Part shown: piece after piece, positions 52,195-62,009 of the stretch
Layout: every line of letters begins with the position of its first letter
How positions within the stretch are numbered: position 1 is the stretch's first letter
Source: Lacibacter sediminis
GTDB lineage: Bacteria > Bacteroidota > Bacteroidia > Chitinophagales > Chitinophagaceae
Direction: 5' to 3'
DNA: 64,000 nt
Assembly: GCF_014168535.1 (NCBI RefSeq)
Contig: NZ_CP060007.1
Span: 3,534,001-3,598,000 of the forward strand
The notes under the pieces: generated by a model
Database searches by the model: none
What the model saw: the letters and a program-made list of their open reading frames with translations, nothing else
What the model was told of the DNA's origin: nothing
Program-made: the position numbers and the translations under genes

Positions 52195-55116
52195 ATGAAC
52201 GAAAGATTACAGCAATTAGCCCAACAACTCGAAGGAGAATTTTATTTTGATACAACCATGCGTACCCTCTATGCTACTGATGCATCGGCGTACCGTGAGT
52301 TACCATTGGCCGTAGCCATTCCTAAAACAAAAGACGACATCAAACAACTCATTGCGTTTGCACGCAAAGAAAAAACATCACTAATACCCCGTACCGCAGG
52401 CACATCGCTTGCCGGTCAGGTGGTGGGCAATGGTATTATTGTGGATGTTTCGAAATACTTCAACAACATTCTTGAACTCAACAAAGAAGAAAAATGGGTG
52501 CGTGTGCAACCGGGTGTGATCCGTGATGAGTTGAACATGTTCCTGAAACCGCATGGTTTATTTTTTGGCCCGGAGACTTCTACTGCCAACCGTGCCATGA
52601 TCGGAGGAATGGTGGGCAACAATTCCTGCGGTAGTAACTCTGTTTTATACAGAAGCACACGGGAGCATTTGCTGGAAGTGGATTGTTTGCTTAGCGATGG
52701 AACGGAGACTACGTTTAAAGCATTGAACATTGATGAGTTTCATGCAAAGTGTGAGGGCGAAGGTTTGGAAGCAAACATTTACCGTTCGGTAAGAAGAATG
52801 CTGAGCAACTACGACAATCAGGTAGAGATTCGCAAAGAGTTTCCCAAGAAAACAGTGGAGCGCCGCAACACCGGTTATGCAATTGATCTGTTATTGGAAA
52901 CGGCTCCGTTTACTGCAGGTGAAACTGATTTTAATTTCTGTAAACTCATTGCAGGTTCAGAAGGTACATTGGCTTTCATCACTGAAATAAAATTGAATGT
53001 TGTTCCGCAACCTCCAAAAGAAATTGGCTTGTTGTGTGTACACTTCAATACTATTGATGAAGCATTGAGAGCAAACCTCATCGGTTTAAAATATAATCCG
53101 GGTGCAAGTGAATTGATTGATCATTACATTCTTGAATGCACAAAAGAAAATAAAGAACAGATCAAGAACCGCTTTTTTGTACAAGGTGATCCCGGTGCTA
53201 TTCTGGTGATTGAATTTGCACGTGAAACAAGAGAAGAAATTATTTCTATTTGTGAAAAGGTAGAAGCAGAGATGCGTGCAGTAGAATTGGGTTATCACTT
53301 CCCGTTGTTGTTTGGCGAAGACAGCAAGAAAATATGGACATTACGGAAAGCAGGCTTGGGTTTGCTGAGTAATTTACCCGGCGATGAAAAAGCAGTACCG
53401 GTTATCGAAGACACAGCTGTTGATGTAAATGATCTGCCCGATTTCATTCGTGATTTTAATGTGATTCTGAAACAACATAATCTGTATTCGGTGCATTATG
53501 CGCATGCAGGTTCGGGTGAAATTCATTTGCGACCCATCATTAATTTAAAAACAGAAGAAGGCAACCGTCTCTTCCGTGTAATTGCAGAAGAGATCGCTAC
53601 ACTGGTGAAAAAATATAAAGGATCTTTAAGTGGAGAACATGGTGATGGTCGTTTGCGTGGTGAGTTCATCAAGCAAATGGTGGGTGAAAAGAATTACCAA
53701 TTGTTGAAAGAGGTAAAGAAAACATGGGATCCTGAACATATTTTCAATCCCAATAAGATTGTTGATACGCCGCCGATGGATACCATGCTTCGGTATGTAC
53801 CCGGACAACAAACACCTGCGTTTAAAACAGTATTCCGTTTTCACAACCAGGATATTCTGCAACATGCTGAGCAATGTAATGGCAGCGGCGATTGCCGTAA
53901 AACACATTTATCAGGTGGTACGATGTGTCCTTCGTTTATGGCTACCCGTAATGAAAAAGAAACTACCAGAGCAAGAGCCAATATTCTGCGTGAGTTTTTA
54001 ACCAACTCAACAAAAGCCAACCGTTTCGATCATAAAGAGATTTATGAAGTGATGGATCTGTGTTTGAGTTGTAAGGGTTGTAAATCGGAATGCCCCAGTA
54101 ATGTGGATATGGCGAAACTCAAAGCTGAGTTTATGCAGCATTACTACGATGCGAATGGTGTACCTTTCCGTTCAAAACTCATTGCCAACTTTACCAACTC
54201 ATCGAAGCTGGGTTCCATTGCACCATCATTGTACAATTTTGTGATGACGAATACTGCCATCAGTAACATGGTGAAAAAAGTATCGGGCTTTGCAACGAAA
54301 CGCTCCATGCCGACGATGTATAGTACTACTCTAAGCAAATGGTTCAAGAAGGAAAATCCAAATTCCAAAAACCAAATTCCAAATTCCAAAAGGGTTTACC
54401 TTTTCTGCGATGAGTTCACCAACTACAACGATACACAGATCGGTATCAAAGCTGTTGAGTTGTTGAACAAGCTTGGTTACGAAGTCATCATACCCGAACA
54501 TATTGAAAGTGGCCGTTCCTGGTTATCAAAAGGATTGATACGAAAAGGAAAAGAAATTGCGAATAAGAATATTGAATTACTGCATCTAATTATTTCAGCA
54601 GATACACCACTAATTGGTATTGAACCTTCTGCTATTCTCACTTTCAGAGATGAGTACATTGATTTAGCAACAGATGAGAATTTTGAAAAAGCCAAACAGC
54701 TTGCAGCCAATGCATTAATGATTGATGAATTTATTGCAAGTGAAATTGATAAAGGTAATATCAACAAACATCAATTCACTTCAGCTGAAAAGAAAATCAA
54801 ACTGCATGGCCACTGTCAGCAAAAAGCATTGGCGGGTACAGCAGCTACCGTAAGGATATTATCGTTCCCTGAAAATTATAAAGTTGAAACAATTCCATCA
54901 GGCTGTTGCGGCATGGCCGGTTCATTTGGTTATGAGGAAGAACATTATGAACTCTCAATGAAAATTGGTGAAATGGTGCTCTTCCCTGCTGTACGTAATG
55001 TAGCCGATGATGTTATTATTGCAGCACCAGGTACAAGTTGCCGTCATCAGGTGAAAGATGGTACAGGCAAGAAGGCGTTGCACCCGGTTGAAGTGTTGTG
55101 GGAAGCGTTGACATAA
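52195..55116 (+). CDS. FAD-linked oxidase fused to Fe-S/CCG domains (GlcD-GlcF-like)
   Basis: A 973-residue fused dehydrogenase of the D-lactate/2-hydroxyacid type. Order of domains: FAD-binding 4 (about 20-200; RTAGTSLAGQVVGNG, GGMVGNNSCGSNS), FAD-oxidase C-terminal (about 240-510; VHYAHAGSGEIHLRP, LSGEHGDGRLRGEF), two ferredoxin-type Cys clusters (CNGSGDCRKT with C at SGGTMCPS; CLSCKGCKSECPSN), and a CCG domain (HGHCQQKAL, IPSGCCGMAGSFG). It would oxidise a 2-hydroxy acid and pass electrons to the respiratory chain at the membrane. A 7-nt repeat is inserted in frame in a linker (54354-54391). The ATG at 52195 is chosen over an upstream TTG. Confidence 0.9.
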   Translation: MNERLQQLAQQLEGEFYFDTTMRTLYATDASAYRELPLAVAIPKTKDDIKQLIAFARKEKTSLIPRTAGTSLAGQVVGNGIIVDVSKYFNNILELNKEEKWVRVQPGVIRDELNMFLKPHGLFFGPETSTANRAMIGGMVGNNSCGSNSVLYRSTREHLLEVDCLLSDGTETTFKALNIDEFHAKCEGEGLEANIYRSVRRMLSNYDNQVEIRKEFPKKTVERRNTGYAIDLLLETAPFTAGETDFNFCKLIAGSEGTLAFITEIKLNVVPQPPKEIGLLCVHFNTIDEALRANLIGLKYNPGASELIDHYILECTKENKEQIKNRFFVQGDPGAILVIEFARETREEIISICEKVEAEMRAVELGYHFPLLFGEDSKKIWTLRKAGLGLLSNLPGDEKAVPVIEDTAVDVNDLPDFIRDFNVILKQHNLYSVHYAHAGSGEIHLRPIINLKTEEGNRLFRVIAEEIATLVKKYKGSLSGEHGDGRLRGEFIKQMVGEKNYQLLKEVKKTWDPEHIFNPNKIVDTPPMDTMLRYVPGQQTPAFKTVFRFHNQDILQHAEQCNGSGDCRKTHLSGGTMCPSFMATRNEKETTRARANILREFLTNSTKANRFDHKEIYEVMDLCLSCKGCKSECPSNVDMAKLKAEFMQHYYDANGVPFRSKLIANFTNSSKLGSIAPSLYNFVMTNTAISNMVKKVSGFATKRSMPTMYSTTLSKWFKKENPNSKNQIPNSKRVYLFCDEFTNYNDTQIGIKAVELLNKLGYEVIIPEHIESGRSWLSKGLIRKGKEIANKNIELLHLIISADTPLIGIEPSAILTFRDEYIDLATDENFEKAKQLAANALMIDEFIASEIDKGNINKHQFTSAEKKIKLHGHCQQKALAGTAATVRILSFPENYKVETIPSGCCGMAGSFGYEEEHYELSMKIGEMVLFPAVRNVADDVIIAAPGTSCRHQVKDGTGKKALHPVEVLWEALT

Positions 55117-55136
55117 ACACAATCACGAATTACTAA

Positions 55137-55170
55137 AAAATAAGCGGCTGTAATTCCAGCCGCTTATTTT
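55137..55170. terminator. bidirectional terminator between convergent genes
   Basis: AAAATAAGCGGCTG and its perfect complement (14 bp) surround a 6-nt loop, with A- and T-rich ends on both sides. It closes the dehydrogenase gene and overlaps the stop codon of the TolC-like gene, so it can act on both. Confidence 0.85.
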
Positions 55171-56569
55171 ATTTTCCCTGGTAAAAATCAAGTACTCTTG
55201 TGCGGAAACTGTATTCGTATTGTGTTTGTACAAGATTGATTTTACTTCTATCAAGATTATTTTTAGCAATTAGAAACTCTGCTGCATTTATTACACCACT
55301 TTCAAAACGCACTTCTGCAGCACGGAATGATTCTTCAAAATTTGCCAACTGATCTTTCAACATAGCATAGCGGTTGTAAGATGTCTGCATATTTAACCAC
55401 GCCTGTTCAATGTTTTGTTTCAGTTGGTAATTGGTATTCTCTGCATTGAGTTGTGTGTTCTTTAATTGCAACTTTGCTTGCCTAACCCTGTTCTTTGTCT
55501 GCAGGTTATTAAAAATAGGTATCTGCATATTCACTCCGGCAAAAAAACCAAGGTTGTTTTCCATCTGCTTAAAATAACTAACGGAAGAAGTAGAAAAGTT
55601 CTGTATCTCCCTATACACAGGCGTGCGTGCACTTCCGCTTTTGATATAAGTACCTGTCTCCACTTCAGAAATCGTTGTAGGGGTTAACCGTGTAAACAAA
55701 TTGGAGTAACTGCTTCCTGCACTTGCACCCAAACTAATGGTTGGATAATAACCACTTTTGGCAACCAGGATATTTTTTTCTGCGCTCTTTACACGATATT
55801 CATTTGCTTTTACCAACGCCATGTATTGCAGGGCAGCTTCAATTACTTCAGGTGAACTTTGTGCATAGAGATTTTCGTTCAATTGAATTGTTCGTTCTAA
55901 CTGCATTCCTGCTTCGTAAGGAATATTCATTAGCTGGCATAAAGTAAGCTTTGCCTGTTGCAGATTATTCTCCAGATTCACAATACTGATCTGTTCATTC
56001 GCCATTTGGCCCTTCATATCTGTCAGCTGGAAATTTCCTGCAGAGCCTTCCTTCACCATTATTTCCATGCGTTCGATCTGTTTTTTTGTAACCAGCAATT
56101 GCGCACGGGAAACATTCAATACATCTTCACTCACCAGCACCTGCATGTAAGACAATATTACATTCAATACAAGATTATCTTTTGCTTGTTTATAATCAAG
56201 CTCGGCTGCTTTATGCGAAAAATTGGTTTGCTGAATTAAATTCTGCAAACGCATACCATTGAACAAGATCACACCTGCATCTAATCCCGCATTGGAAGAT
56301 GACAATTGATTATTGGTGTATGTATTGGTGATCGGATCAACATTACGTCCAAAGTTGTTACCATAATTCCAACGACTGTTTACATTGGGCAACAGGTTCA
56401 TCTTTGCCTGGTTTTTATCAATCTCTGCCGATTGCATCTGCAAACCTGTTTGCTGCACAAGAATATTTCTGTTCAAGGCCGTATCAATGCATTGCTTTAA
56501 ACTATACTGCTGTGCTGTTGCACTATATCCCACAACTAAAAGGCACAACACAAAACTGAGTATCCGCAT
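55169..56569 (-). CDS. TolC-family outer-membrane efflux protein
   Basis: A 466-residue TolC-like exit-channel protein. The frame extends upstream to a GTG, but the ATG at 56569 starts a signal peptide ending near ATAQQ and is preferred. Two long helical/coiled-coil repeats (LKQCIDTALNRNILVQQTGL; LKQNIEQAWLNMQTSYNRYA) and the FAGVNMQIPIFN strand region are typical of the family. It is the last gene of the operon with the ATPase and three permeases, and would form the outer-membrane end of the exporter. No periplasmic adaptor (HlyD/MFP) gene is in the window. Confidence 0.9.
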   Translation of the reverse strand: MRILSFVLCLLVVGYSATAQQYSLKQCIDTALNRNILVQQTGLQMQSAEIDKNQAKMNLLPNVNSRWNYGNNFGRNVDPITNTYTNNQLSSSNAGLDAGVILFNGMRLQNLIQQTNFSHKAAELDYKQAKDNLVLNVILSYMQVLVSEDVLNVSRAQLLVTKKQIERMEIMVKEGSAGNFQLTDMKGQMANEQISIVNLENNLQQAKLTLCQLMNIPYEAGMQLERTIQLNENLYAQSSPEVIEAALQYMALVKANEYRVKSAEKNILVAKSGYYPTISLGASAGSSYSNLFTRLTPTTISEVETGTYIKSGSARTPVYREIQNFSTSSVSYFKQMENNLGFFAGVNMQIPIFNNLQTKNRVRQAKLQLKNTQLNAENTNYQLKQNIEQAWLNMQTSYNRYAMLKDQLANFEESFRAAEVRFESGVINAAEFLIAKNNLDRSKINLVQTQYEYSFRTRVLDFYQGK

Positions 56570-56579
56570 AATTTTTTTA

Positions 56580-57257
56580 TTAATTTTTAACCTGTTGTTC
56601 AACACGTCCGTCAAGTAAATGAATGGTTCTGCCGGCATAGGCAGCATTTTTTTCACTGTGTGTTACCTGAATGATGGTTACACCTTCTTTGTTCAACTCT
56701 TTAAATAATTCCATGATCTCCTCACCTTGCTTAGAGTTGAGGTTGCCGGTTGGTTCATCGGCCAGTATCAGTTTTGGTTTGGCGATCAATGCACGTGCTA
56801 CACCTACCAACTGTTGCTGCCCACCCGATAGTTGCGTTGGAAACAGATCTTTCTTACCAACAATATTGAATCGATCAAGCATATCTGCCACCATTGCTTT
56901 TCGTTCGCTGTTTTTTACATCCTGGTACAGCAAGGGTGTTTCAATATTTTCATACACCGTCAACTCATCGATCAAATGATACTGTTGAAAAACAAACCCG
57001 ATATACTGCTTATACAATTGTGCCCGTTGCTTTTCTTTTAACTTATGTACACTCTGATGCAGGAAATTGTATTCGCCTTCATCAAACCCATCAAGCATAC
57101 CAATTACATTCAGCAATGTTGATTTACCTGAACCTGACGGTCCCATAATGGAAATAAACTCTCCTTCCTCCACTTCAAGATTAATATCCTTCAGCAGAAA
57201 CGTCCGGTTACCACCAACAGTAACCCATTTAAACAAATTCTTCAGTTGTACTAACAT
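56580..57257 (-). CDS. ABC transporter ATP-binding protein (LolD/MacB type)
   Basis: A 225-residue ABC ATPase of the LolD/MacB/FtsE group. Walker A is GPSGSGKSTLL (about 39-49), the Q-loop is GFVFQQYHLIDELT, the signature is LSGGQQQ (about 143-149) and Walker B is LILADEPTGN (about 163-172), with the switch His in QVTHS. It serves the FtsX permeases encoded directly upstream (14 bp). It powers export or lipoprotein-type mechanotransmission rather than classical import. Confidence 0.95.
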   Translation of the reverse strand: MLVQLKNLFKWVTVGGNRTFLLKDINLEVEEGEFISIMGPSGSGKSTLLNVIGMLDGFDEGEYNFLHQSVHKLKEKQRAQLYKQYIGFVFQQYHLIDELTVYENIETPLLYQDVKNSERKAMVADMLDRFNIVGKKDLFPTQLSGGQQQLVGVARALIAKPKLILADEPTGNLNSKQGEEIMELFKELNKEGVTIIQVTHSEKNAAYAGRTIHLLDGRVEQQVKN

Positions 57258-57271
57258 ATCTTCTTTTGATT

Positions 57272-59635
57272 TTATTCGGTTCGTAAACTTTTGATCGGGT
57301 TGGTAACAGCAGCTTTTATTGCCTGCAGGCTAACAGTCACGAGTGCTATCATTAATGCAAATACTCCTGCAAAAAGAAAGACCCACCAATGCAAATCGAT
57401 GCGATAAGCATAGTTATTAAGCCAATCATTCATAAAGTAATAAGCAGGTATTGCAGCAATCAATACTGATAAGAGTACCAACACTACAAATTCTTTTGAC
57501 AACATCGTTACAATGCCTAAAACAGTTGCTCCCAATACCTTTCTGATGCCAATTTCTTTTGCCTTTCGTTCAACTGTGTATGCAGTGAGACCAAACAACC
57601 CGAGGCACGAAATAAGCACAGCAAAAAAAGTAAACCAGTTCACCAGTATGCCGATCTGCGATTCACTTTTGTACAATCGTTCATATTCTTTATCCTGAAA
57701 ATTATATTCAAACACAAACCCAGGTGCCATCGCCTTATAAACTTCTTCTATCCTTGCAAGTGTTTTCTGCATATTATTACCGTCAGTTCGCACATACATA
57801 AGCCATGTCCAATCTGGCCGGCACATGATAATCGCCGGTGCTATCGGGTTGTGCAATGATTCAAAATGAAAATCTTTCACCACCCCTGCTATGGTTGCTT
57901 TACCGTAATATAAATCCAACGTTTGTCCTACAGGATTCTTTAATCCCATACGTTTCACAGCCTCCTCATTCACCAGCACTTTGCTTGTATCTGCCGCATA
58001 ATTACCAATGAATGTATTGCCTTCTGTTATTTTTAATCCCATAGTCTTTACTAAGTCGCTGCTGCTTGCCACAAAGCTGAAGAATACATTCTGCCCTTCT
58101 TTTTTTCCGGGCCAATTGACCTGTGTACCACGGTTATTTGACATGGTAAACGTAATGGATGCCTGCGATGTACTGATAACACCAGGCACTTTATTCAACT
58201 CACGGATGAATGTTTCATTTTTATCGGCAGGCACATGATTGGGGAACCAGATCAAATGCTCTTTATTAAATCCAAGGTCCCGGCTCTGTATATAATTTAC
58301 CTGCTGCGAAATAATGATCGTACCAACGATCAATGCAACCGACACAACAAACTGAGCGACCACTAATCCTTTTCTGATAAAAACAGAACCTTGATAAGGA
58401 GAAACAAACACATTCTTTAAAACCTTTATTGGCTTGAAGGATGATAATACGAATGCTGGGTAACTACCGGCAAGCAATCCAGTAATGAGTATAATTGAGA
58501 GAAATACTCCTGTATTTTTCCAATCACTAAAATCAATACTGATGTCTTTGCCAAAAAACGAATTGAATAACGGCAGAGCAAGCAACACTACAGTTACAGC
58601 AATAATTCCCGATAAGAGAGAAAGCAGAATTGACTCGCTTATGAACTGCTTCACCAATGAACTGCGGTCTGCACCTATTACCTTGCGCACCCCAACTTCT
58701 TTTGCTCTCTGCGTTGCTCTTGCAGTTGAGAGATTCATAAAATTTATGCAAGCCAATAATAAAATAAAGAAGGCAATAGCAATAAATAGTTTTACATAAG
58801 CAATTCTTCCCCCGCCTGCATACTTACCATCTTTAAAATCGTAACGGAGATACCAATCGTCAAGTGCCCACAGAAAGTTAGTCGTTTGAGGTTGCTTATT
58901 TGTATACTTTGCGAGTATGTTTGTAAAACTTTTTTGGAACTGATTTTTGTCAACACCCGGTTTCAACTTTAGATAAGCACGTACATTACTTATTTCCCAG
59001 TTTGCATTACTTCCATCAGCTCCGTTCAAATAATCGTTTATGGGCATCAAATAATCAAAACGAAGGGTTGCATGCTCAGGAACATCTTTTAAAATACCCT
59101 CAACCCGATATACTTTATTTTGTTCAATTGTAATTATTTTTCCAACCGGGTTTTCAGTGCCAAAGTATTTCTGTGCTAACTTCTCCGAAATCAAGATTGT
59201 ATTTGGCTGGGTTAACACGTCCTTATTATGTCCACTCAGCAAAGGGAAGTTGAAAATTTTAAGAAACTCCGGGCTCACATAAAGTCCAAATTCCACAAAA
59301 TTTTTATCTCCAACTGTAAATTGTCTTTCATCGCCCCATGATACGTTAGCTGCATACTCAACAGCTGGCAGATCTTTTTGAATGGCAGGCGCTAATAAAG
59401 CCGGAACAGCAGAAAAAGTCTGCACTTCGCCATTTTCAAATTTCTGGTTGCTCATCACAGCTGCAATTCTTTCCTTGTCTTTATGAAATCCATTATAATT
59501 CATTTCATACTGCACCCAAAGCATTATCAGCATGAATACAGCTAACCCAAGTACAAGACCAATAACATTGATGGCCGCAAAGGTTCTGTTTCTGCCAAGG
59601 TTGCGCAATGCTGTTTTGAAATAATTTCTAAACAT
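57272..59635 (-). CDS. FtsX/MacB-type ABC permease (third of tandem three)
   Basis: A 787-residue permease. The frame is open to 59722, but the ATG at 59635 begins the family N-terminus FRNYFKTALRNLGRNRTFAAIN and is preferred. After the first helix (INVIGLVLGLAVFMLIMLWV) comes a MacB-like periplasmic core, then four helices, a second periplasmic domain and a last helix group, ending with NPIKSLRTE. Stop-to-start spacing to the gene before is 10 bp. Paired with the ATPase downstream it would act as a tripartite-type exporter or envelope stress machine; the substrate is unknown. Confidence 0.9.
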   Translation of the reverse strand: MFRNYFKTALRNLGRNRTFAAINVIGLVLGLAVFMLIMLWVQYEMNYNGFHKDKERIAAVMSNQKFENGEVQTFSAVPALLAPAIQKDLPAVEYAANVSWGDERQFTVGDKNFVEFGLYVSPEFLKIFNFPLLSGHNKDVLTQPNTILISEKLAQKYFGTENPVGKIITIEQNKVYRVEGILKDVPEHATLRFDYLMPINDYLNGADGSNANWEISNVRAYLKLKPGVDKNQFQKSFTNILAKYTNKQPQTTNFLWALDDWYLRYDFKDGKYAGGGRIAYVKLFIAIAFFILLLACINFMNLSTARATQRAKEVGVRKVIGADRSSLVKQFISESILLSLLSGIIAVTVVLLALPLFNSFFGKDISIDFSDWKNTGVFLSIILITGLLAGSYPAFVLSSFKPIKVLKNVFVSPYQGSVFIRKGLVVAQFVVSVALIVGTIIISQQVNYIQSRDLGFNKEHLIWFPNHVPADKNETFIRELNKVPGVISTSQASITFTMSNNRGTQVNWPGKKEGQNVFFSFVASSSDLVKTMGLKITEGNTFIGNYAADTSKVLVNEEAVKRMGLKNPVGQTLDLYYGKATIAGVVKDFHFESLHNPIAPAIIMCRPDWTWLMYVRTDGNNMQKTLARIEEVYKAMAPGFVFEYNFQDKEYERLYKSESQIGILVNWFTFFAVLISCLGLFGLTAYTVERKAKEIGIRKVLGATVLGIVTMLSKEFVVLVLLSVLIAAIPAYYFMNDWLNNYAYRIDLHWWVFLFAGVFALMIALVTVSLQAIKAAVTNPIKSLRTE

Positions 59636-59645
59636 AATGTAAGGT

Positions 59646-62000
59646 TTATTCGGTTCGTAAATTTTTAACCGGGTTTGCCGATGCTGCCTGCATAGATTTA
59701 TAAATAATCGTAAACAACGCAATGGTGAAAATCATACAGAATAATAAGCACAACATGAAGATGTTGATGCCGTCATTGTAAGCAAACAACTTGATGAATA
59801 CATAACCCGCCATATAACTAACCGGCAATGCAATGCCCGCAGATATCACAATCAGCTTTACAAAACTCCTTGATAACTCTTTCACAATCGCAGGCACCGA
59901 TGCCCCCATCACCTTCCGTATGCCGATCTCTTTCACACGTCGTTCTGTATGATAGGTAACAATACCTAATAAGCCCATCACAGCGATCACTAACACCACC
60001 AAACAAAACATGCCCATGAACCGCATGTCTCTTCCGGGAAAATAACGATCATACAAATCCTTTTGATAGTTGGAGAATGCCAGCTCTTCATGTGGATGAT
60101 ATTTTTTCCAGATGCTGTTGATCTCACTTTTAAACACTGGATCTTCCACATCTGTTTTGGTTTTAATGCTCAACACATGAAACTGTGATGGATTGTACTG
60201 CAACAACAATGGCTTTGCTGCAAACTGATACACATGATAACAGAAATCTTTTACTACACCGTGAATTGTAGCCTGGCGGTTGTTATTTAAATAAATGACT
60301 TTACCTATTGCTTCCTGCGGTGTACCCAAGCCAAGTGATCTTACAGTTTGTTCATTTACCACGATGAAATCAGATACAGAATCGCTATTCGATAGAGGAA
60401 GATTCTTCCCGGCAATGATCTGCAGATTCATGTTTGTAACAAAATCAGCATCTGCTGCATAATAACTGGCTTCGGTATTCTGCTCCAGCTTATCCTTTTT
60501 GATGGCACATTGTGCAGAACTGCCACCGAATGGCGTAGACACGAGTCCTATTCGCTCCACAGATTTGTTAGCATTAATATCGTTCTTTAACAGCCGGTAA
60601 TCTCCGTTGAAAGAAACATGATATATCTGTTCACGGTTAAAATTTTCGTTATCGGTTGCCATGTATTTAAACTGGCCATATAATGTAGCAACTAAAAATA
60701 TAAAGAGCGAAGTGGCTACAAACTGAATAACAACCAGGCTGTTTCGCAAGCCCATCTTTCCAAACGTAGCGGGACTTATATTTCCTTTTAAGACTTTCGC
60801 CGGTTGAAAACCTGATAATATTCTTGCAGGGAAAAATCCGGCAAGCACTCCAATAAAAATGGCAAAGGCGATAAATACTCCCCAAATAATAAATTTATTA
60901 TCAACCTCCCAGGTAAACCAGTTTACATAACTGAACTGCTCCATCAGATTCAACATAATAAACCCAACCACTAATGCGAGTAATGCAACAAGAATTGCTT
61001 CACAGATAAATTGCCACACCAGTTGATAACGCAAGGCACCTGCCACTTTACGTACACCAACTTCTTTTGAACGACTGAGTGAACGGGCCAGTGTAAGATT
61101 CACATAGTTAAACCCGGCTAACAACAGCAATGCCAATGCAAATCCAAAGTTCACTGCCAGATCGAGTAAAGATTCAACATAGGAATTACCACGAAGATCA
61201 TCAAAGTCAGGAGCAAGCTTCTCAATGTATTGTTTACGGAAGTGAAGTGTTTCTTTTAAAGAAAGCGATGCTGCCTGTCTGTTAAGTTTAGCTGCAATGG
61301 AAGTCAAAGCTGCATCAAGATTCTTTTCTTCTACCCCCGGCTTCAGTAACACATAAGTGAACCCACTCAGGGAAGTAAGACCCGAATCTTTATTTACTCT
61401 TTTGTAAGTAGCCATTGAAATCATAATGTCGCTACGCAAATGCGTATTACGTTTATAAGGTTTCAACACACCTGTTACAGTAAACTCACCATAGTCGGGG
61501 TGACTGAGTAATTTACCAACGGGATCAACCGTTCCAAAAAACACCTCTGCTTTTTCTTTCGTGAGCACCAATGTATTTGGTTCAACAGGCCGTGTACCCT
61601 TCTCTAACTGAAATCCAAACATGTCAAAGAAAGCAGGTTCAACATAAATACTGTTAACATCAATCGTCTTTAAACGGTTGTTTAACTGCCAGCCAAATTC
61701 ACGTACCACAAATGTTGATTGCTCAATATAGGGATAGCCTAGATTTAGCTGTTCTGATGCAGCAACAGGCGATAATGCATATTTTGTTTTTGTACCAACA
61801 TTATCCGTGACATCTGTAATAATTCTAAATGTTCGTTCCGGATATGGGTGAAAATTATCGAACTCGTATGCGCTCTGCACCTGAATCAAACTCAGTAACG
61901 CAAAGGGAATGGCGAGGCCAAGCCCAACTATATTAATAAAGGAAAATAATTTATTCTTCCAGAGATTACGCCAAGCTACTTTTAGAAAATTCCTGATCAT
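59646..62000 (-). CDS. FtsX/MacB-type ABC permease (second of tandem three)
   Basis: A 784-residue permease with the same layout: N-terminal KVAWRNLWKNKLFSFINIVG and helix, MacB-like periplasmic domain (about 50-260), FtsX helices, second periplasmic domain and C-terminal helices, ending NPVKNLRTE. The GVRKVAGALRYQLVWQFICEA and GIRKVMGASVPAIVKEL boxes are the two FtsX ATPase-coupling segments. It lies 10 bp before the gene at 57272, and 10 bp after the one at 62010. The three permeases clearly derive from one ancestor. Confidence 0.9.
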   Translation of the reverse strand: MIRNFLKVAWRNLWKNKLFSFINIVGLGLAIPFALLSLIQVQSAYEFDNFHPYPERTFRIITDVTDNVGTKTKYALSPVAASEQLNLGYPYIEQSTFVVREFGWQLNNRLKTIDVNSIYVEPAFFDMFGFQLEKGTRPVEPNTLVLTKEKAEVFFGTVDPVGKLLSHPDYGEFTVTGVLKPYKRNTHLRSDIMISMATYKRVNKDSGLTSLSGFTYVLLKPGVEEKNLDAALTSIAAKLNRQAASLSLKETLHFRKQYIEKLAPDFDDLRGNSYVESLLDLAVNFGFALALLLLAGFNYVNLTLARSLSRSKEVGVRKVAGALRYQLVWQFICEAILVALLALVVGFIMLNLMEQFSYVNWFTWEVDNKFIIWGVFIAFAIFIGVLAGFFPARILSGFQPAKVLKGNISPATFGKMGLRNSLVVIQFVATSLFIFLVATLYGQFKYMATDNENFNREQIYHVSFNGDYRLLKNDINANKSVERIGLVSTPFGGSSAQCAIKKDKLEQNTEASYYAADADFVTNMNLQIIAGKNLPLSNSDSVSDFIVVNEQTVRSLGLGTPQEAIGKVIYLNNNRQATIHGVVKDFCYHVYQFAAKPLLLQYNPSQFHVLSIKTKTDVEDPVFKSEINSIWKKYHPHEELAFSNYQKDLYDRYFPGRDMRFMGMFCLVVLVIAVMGLLGIVTYHTERRVKEIGIRKVMGASVPAIVKELSRSFVKLIVISAGIALPVSYMAGYVFIKLFAYNDGINIFMLCLLFCMIFTIALFTIIYKSMQAASANPVKNLRTE

Positions 62001-62009
62001 AGGTGTAAA

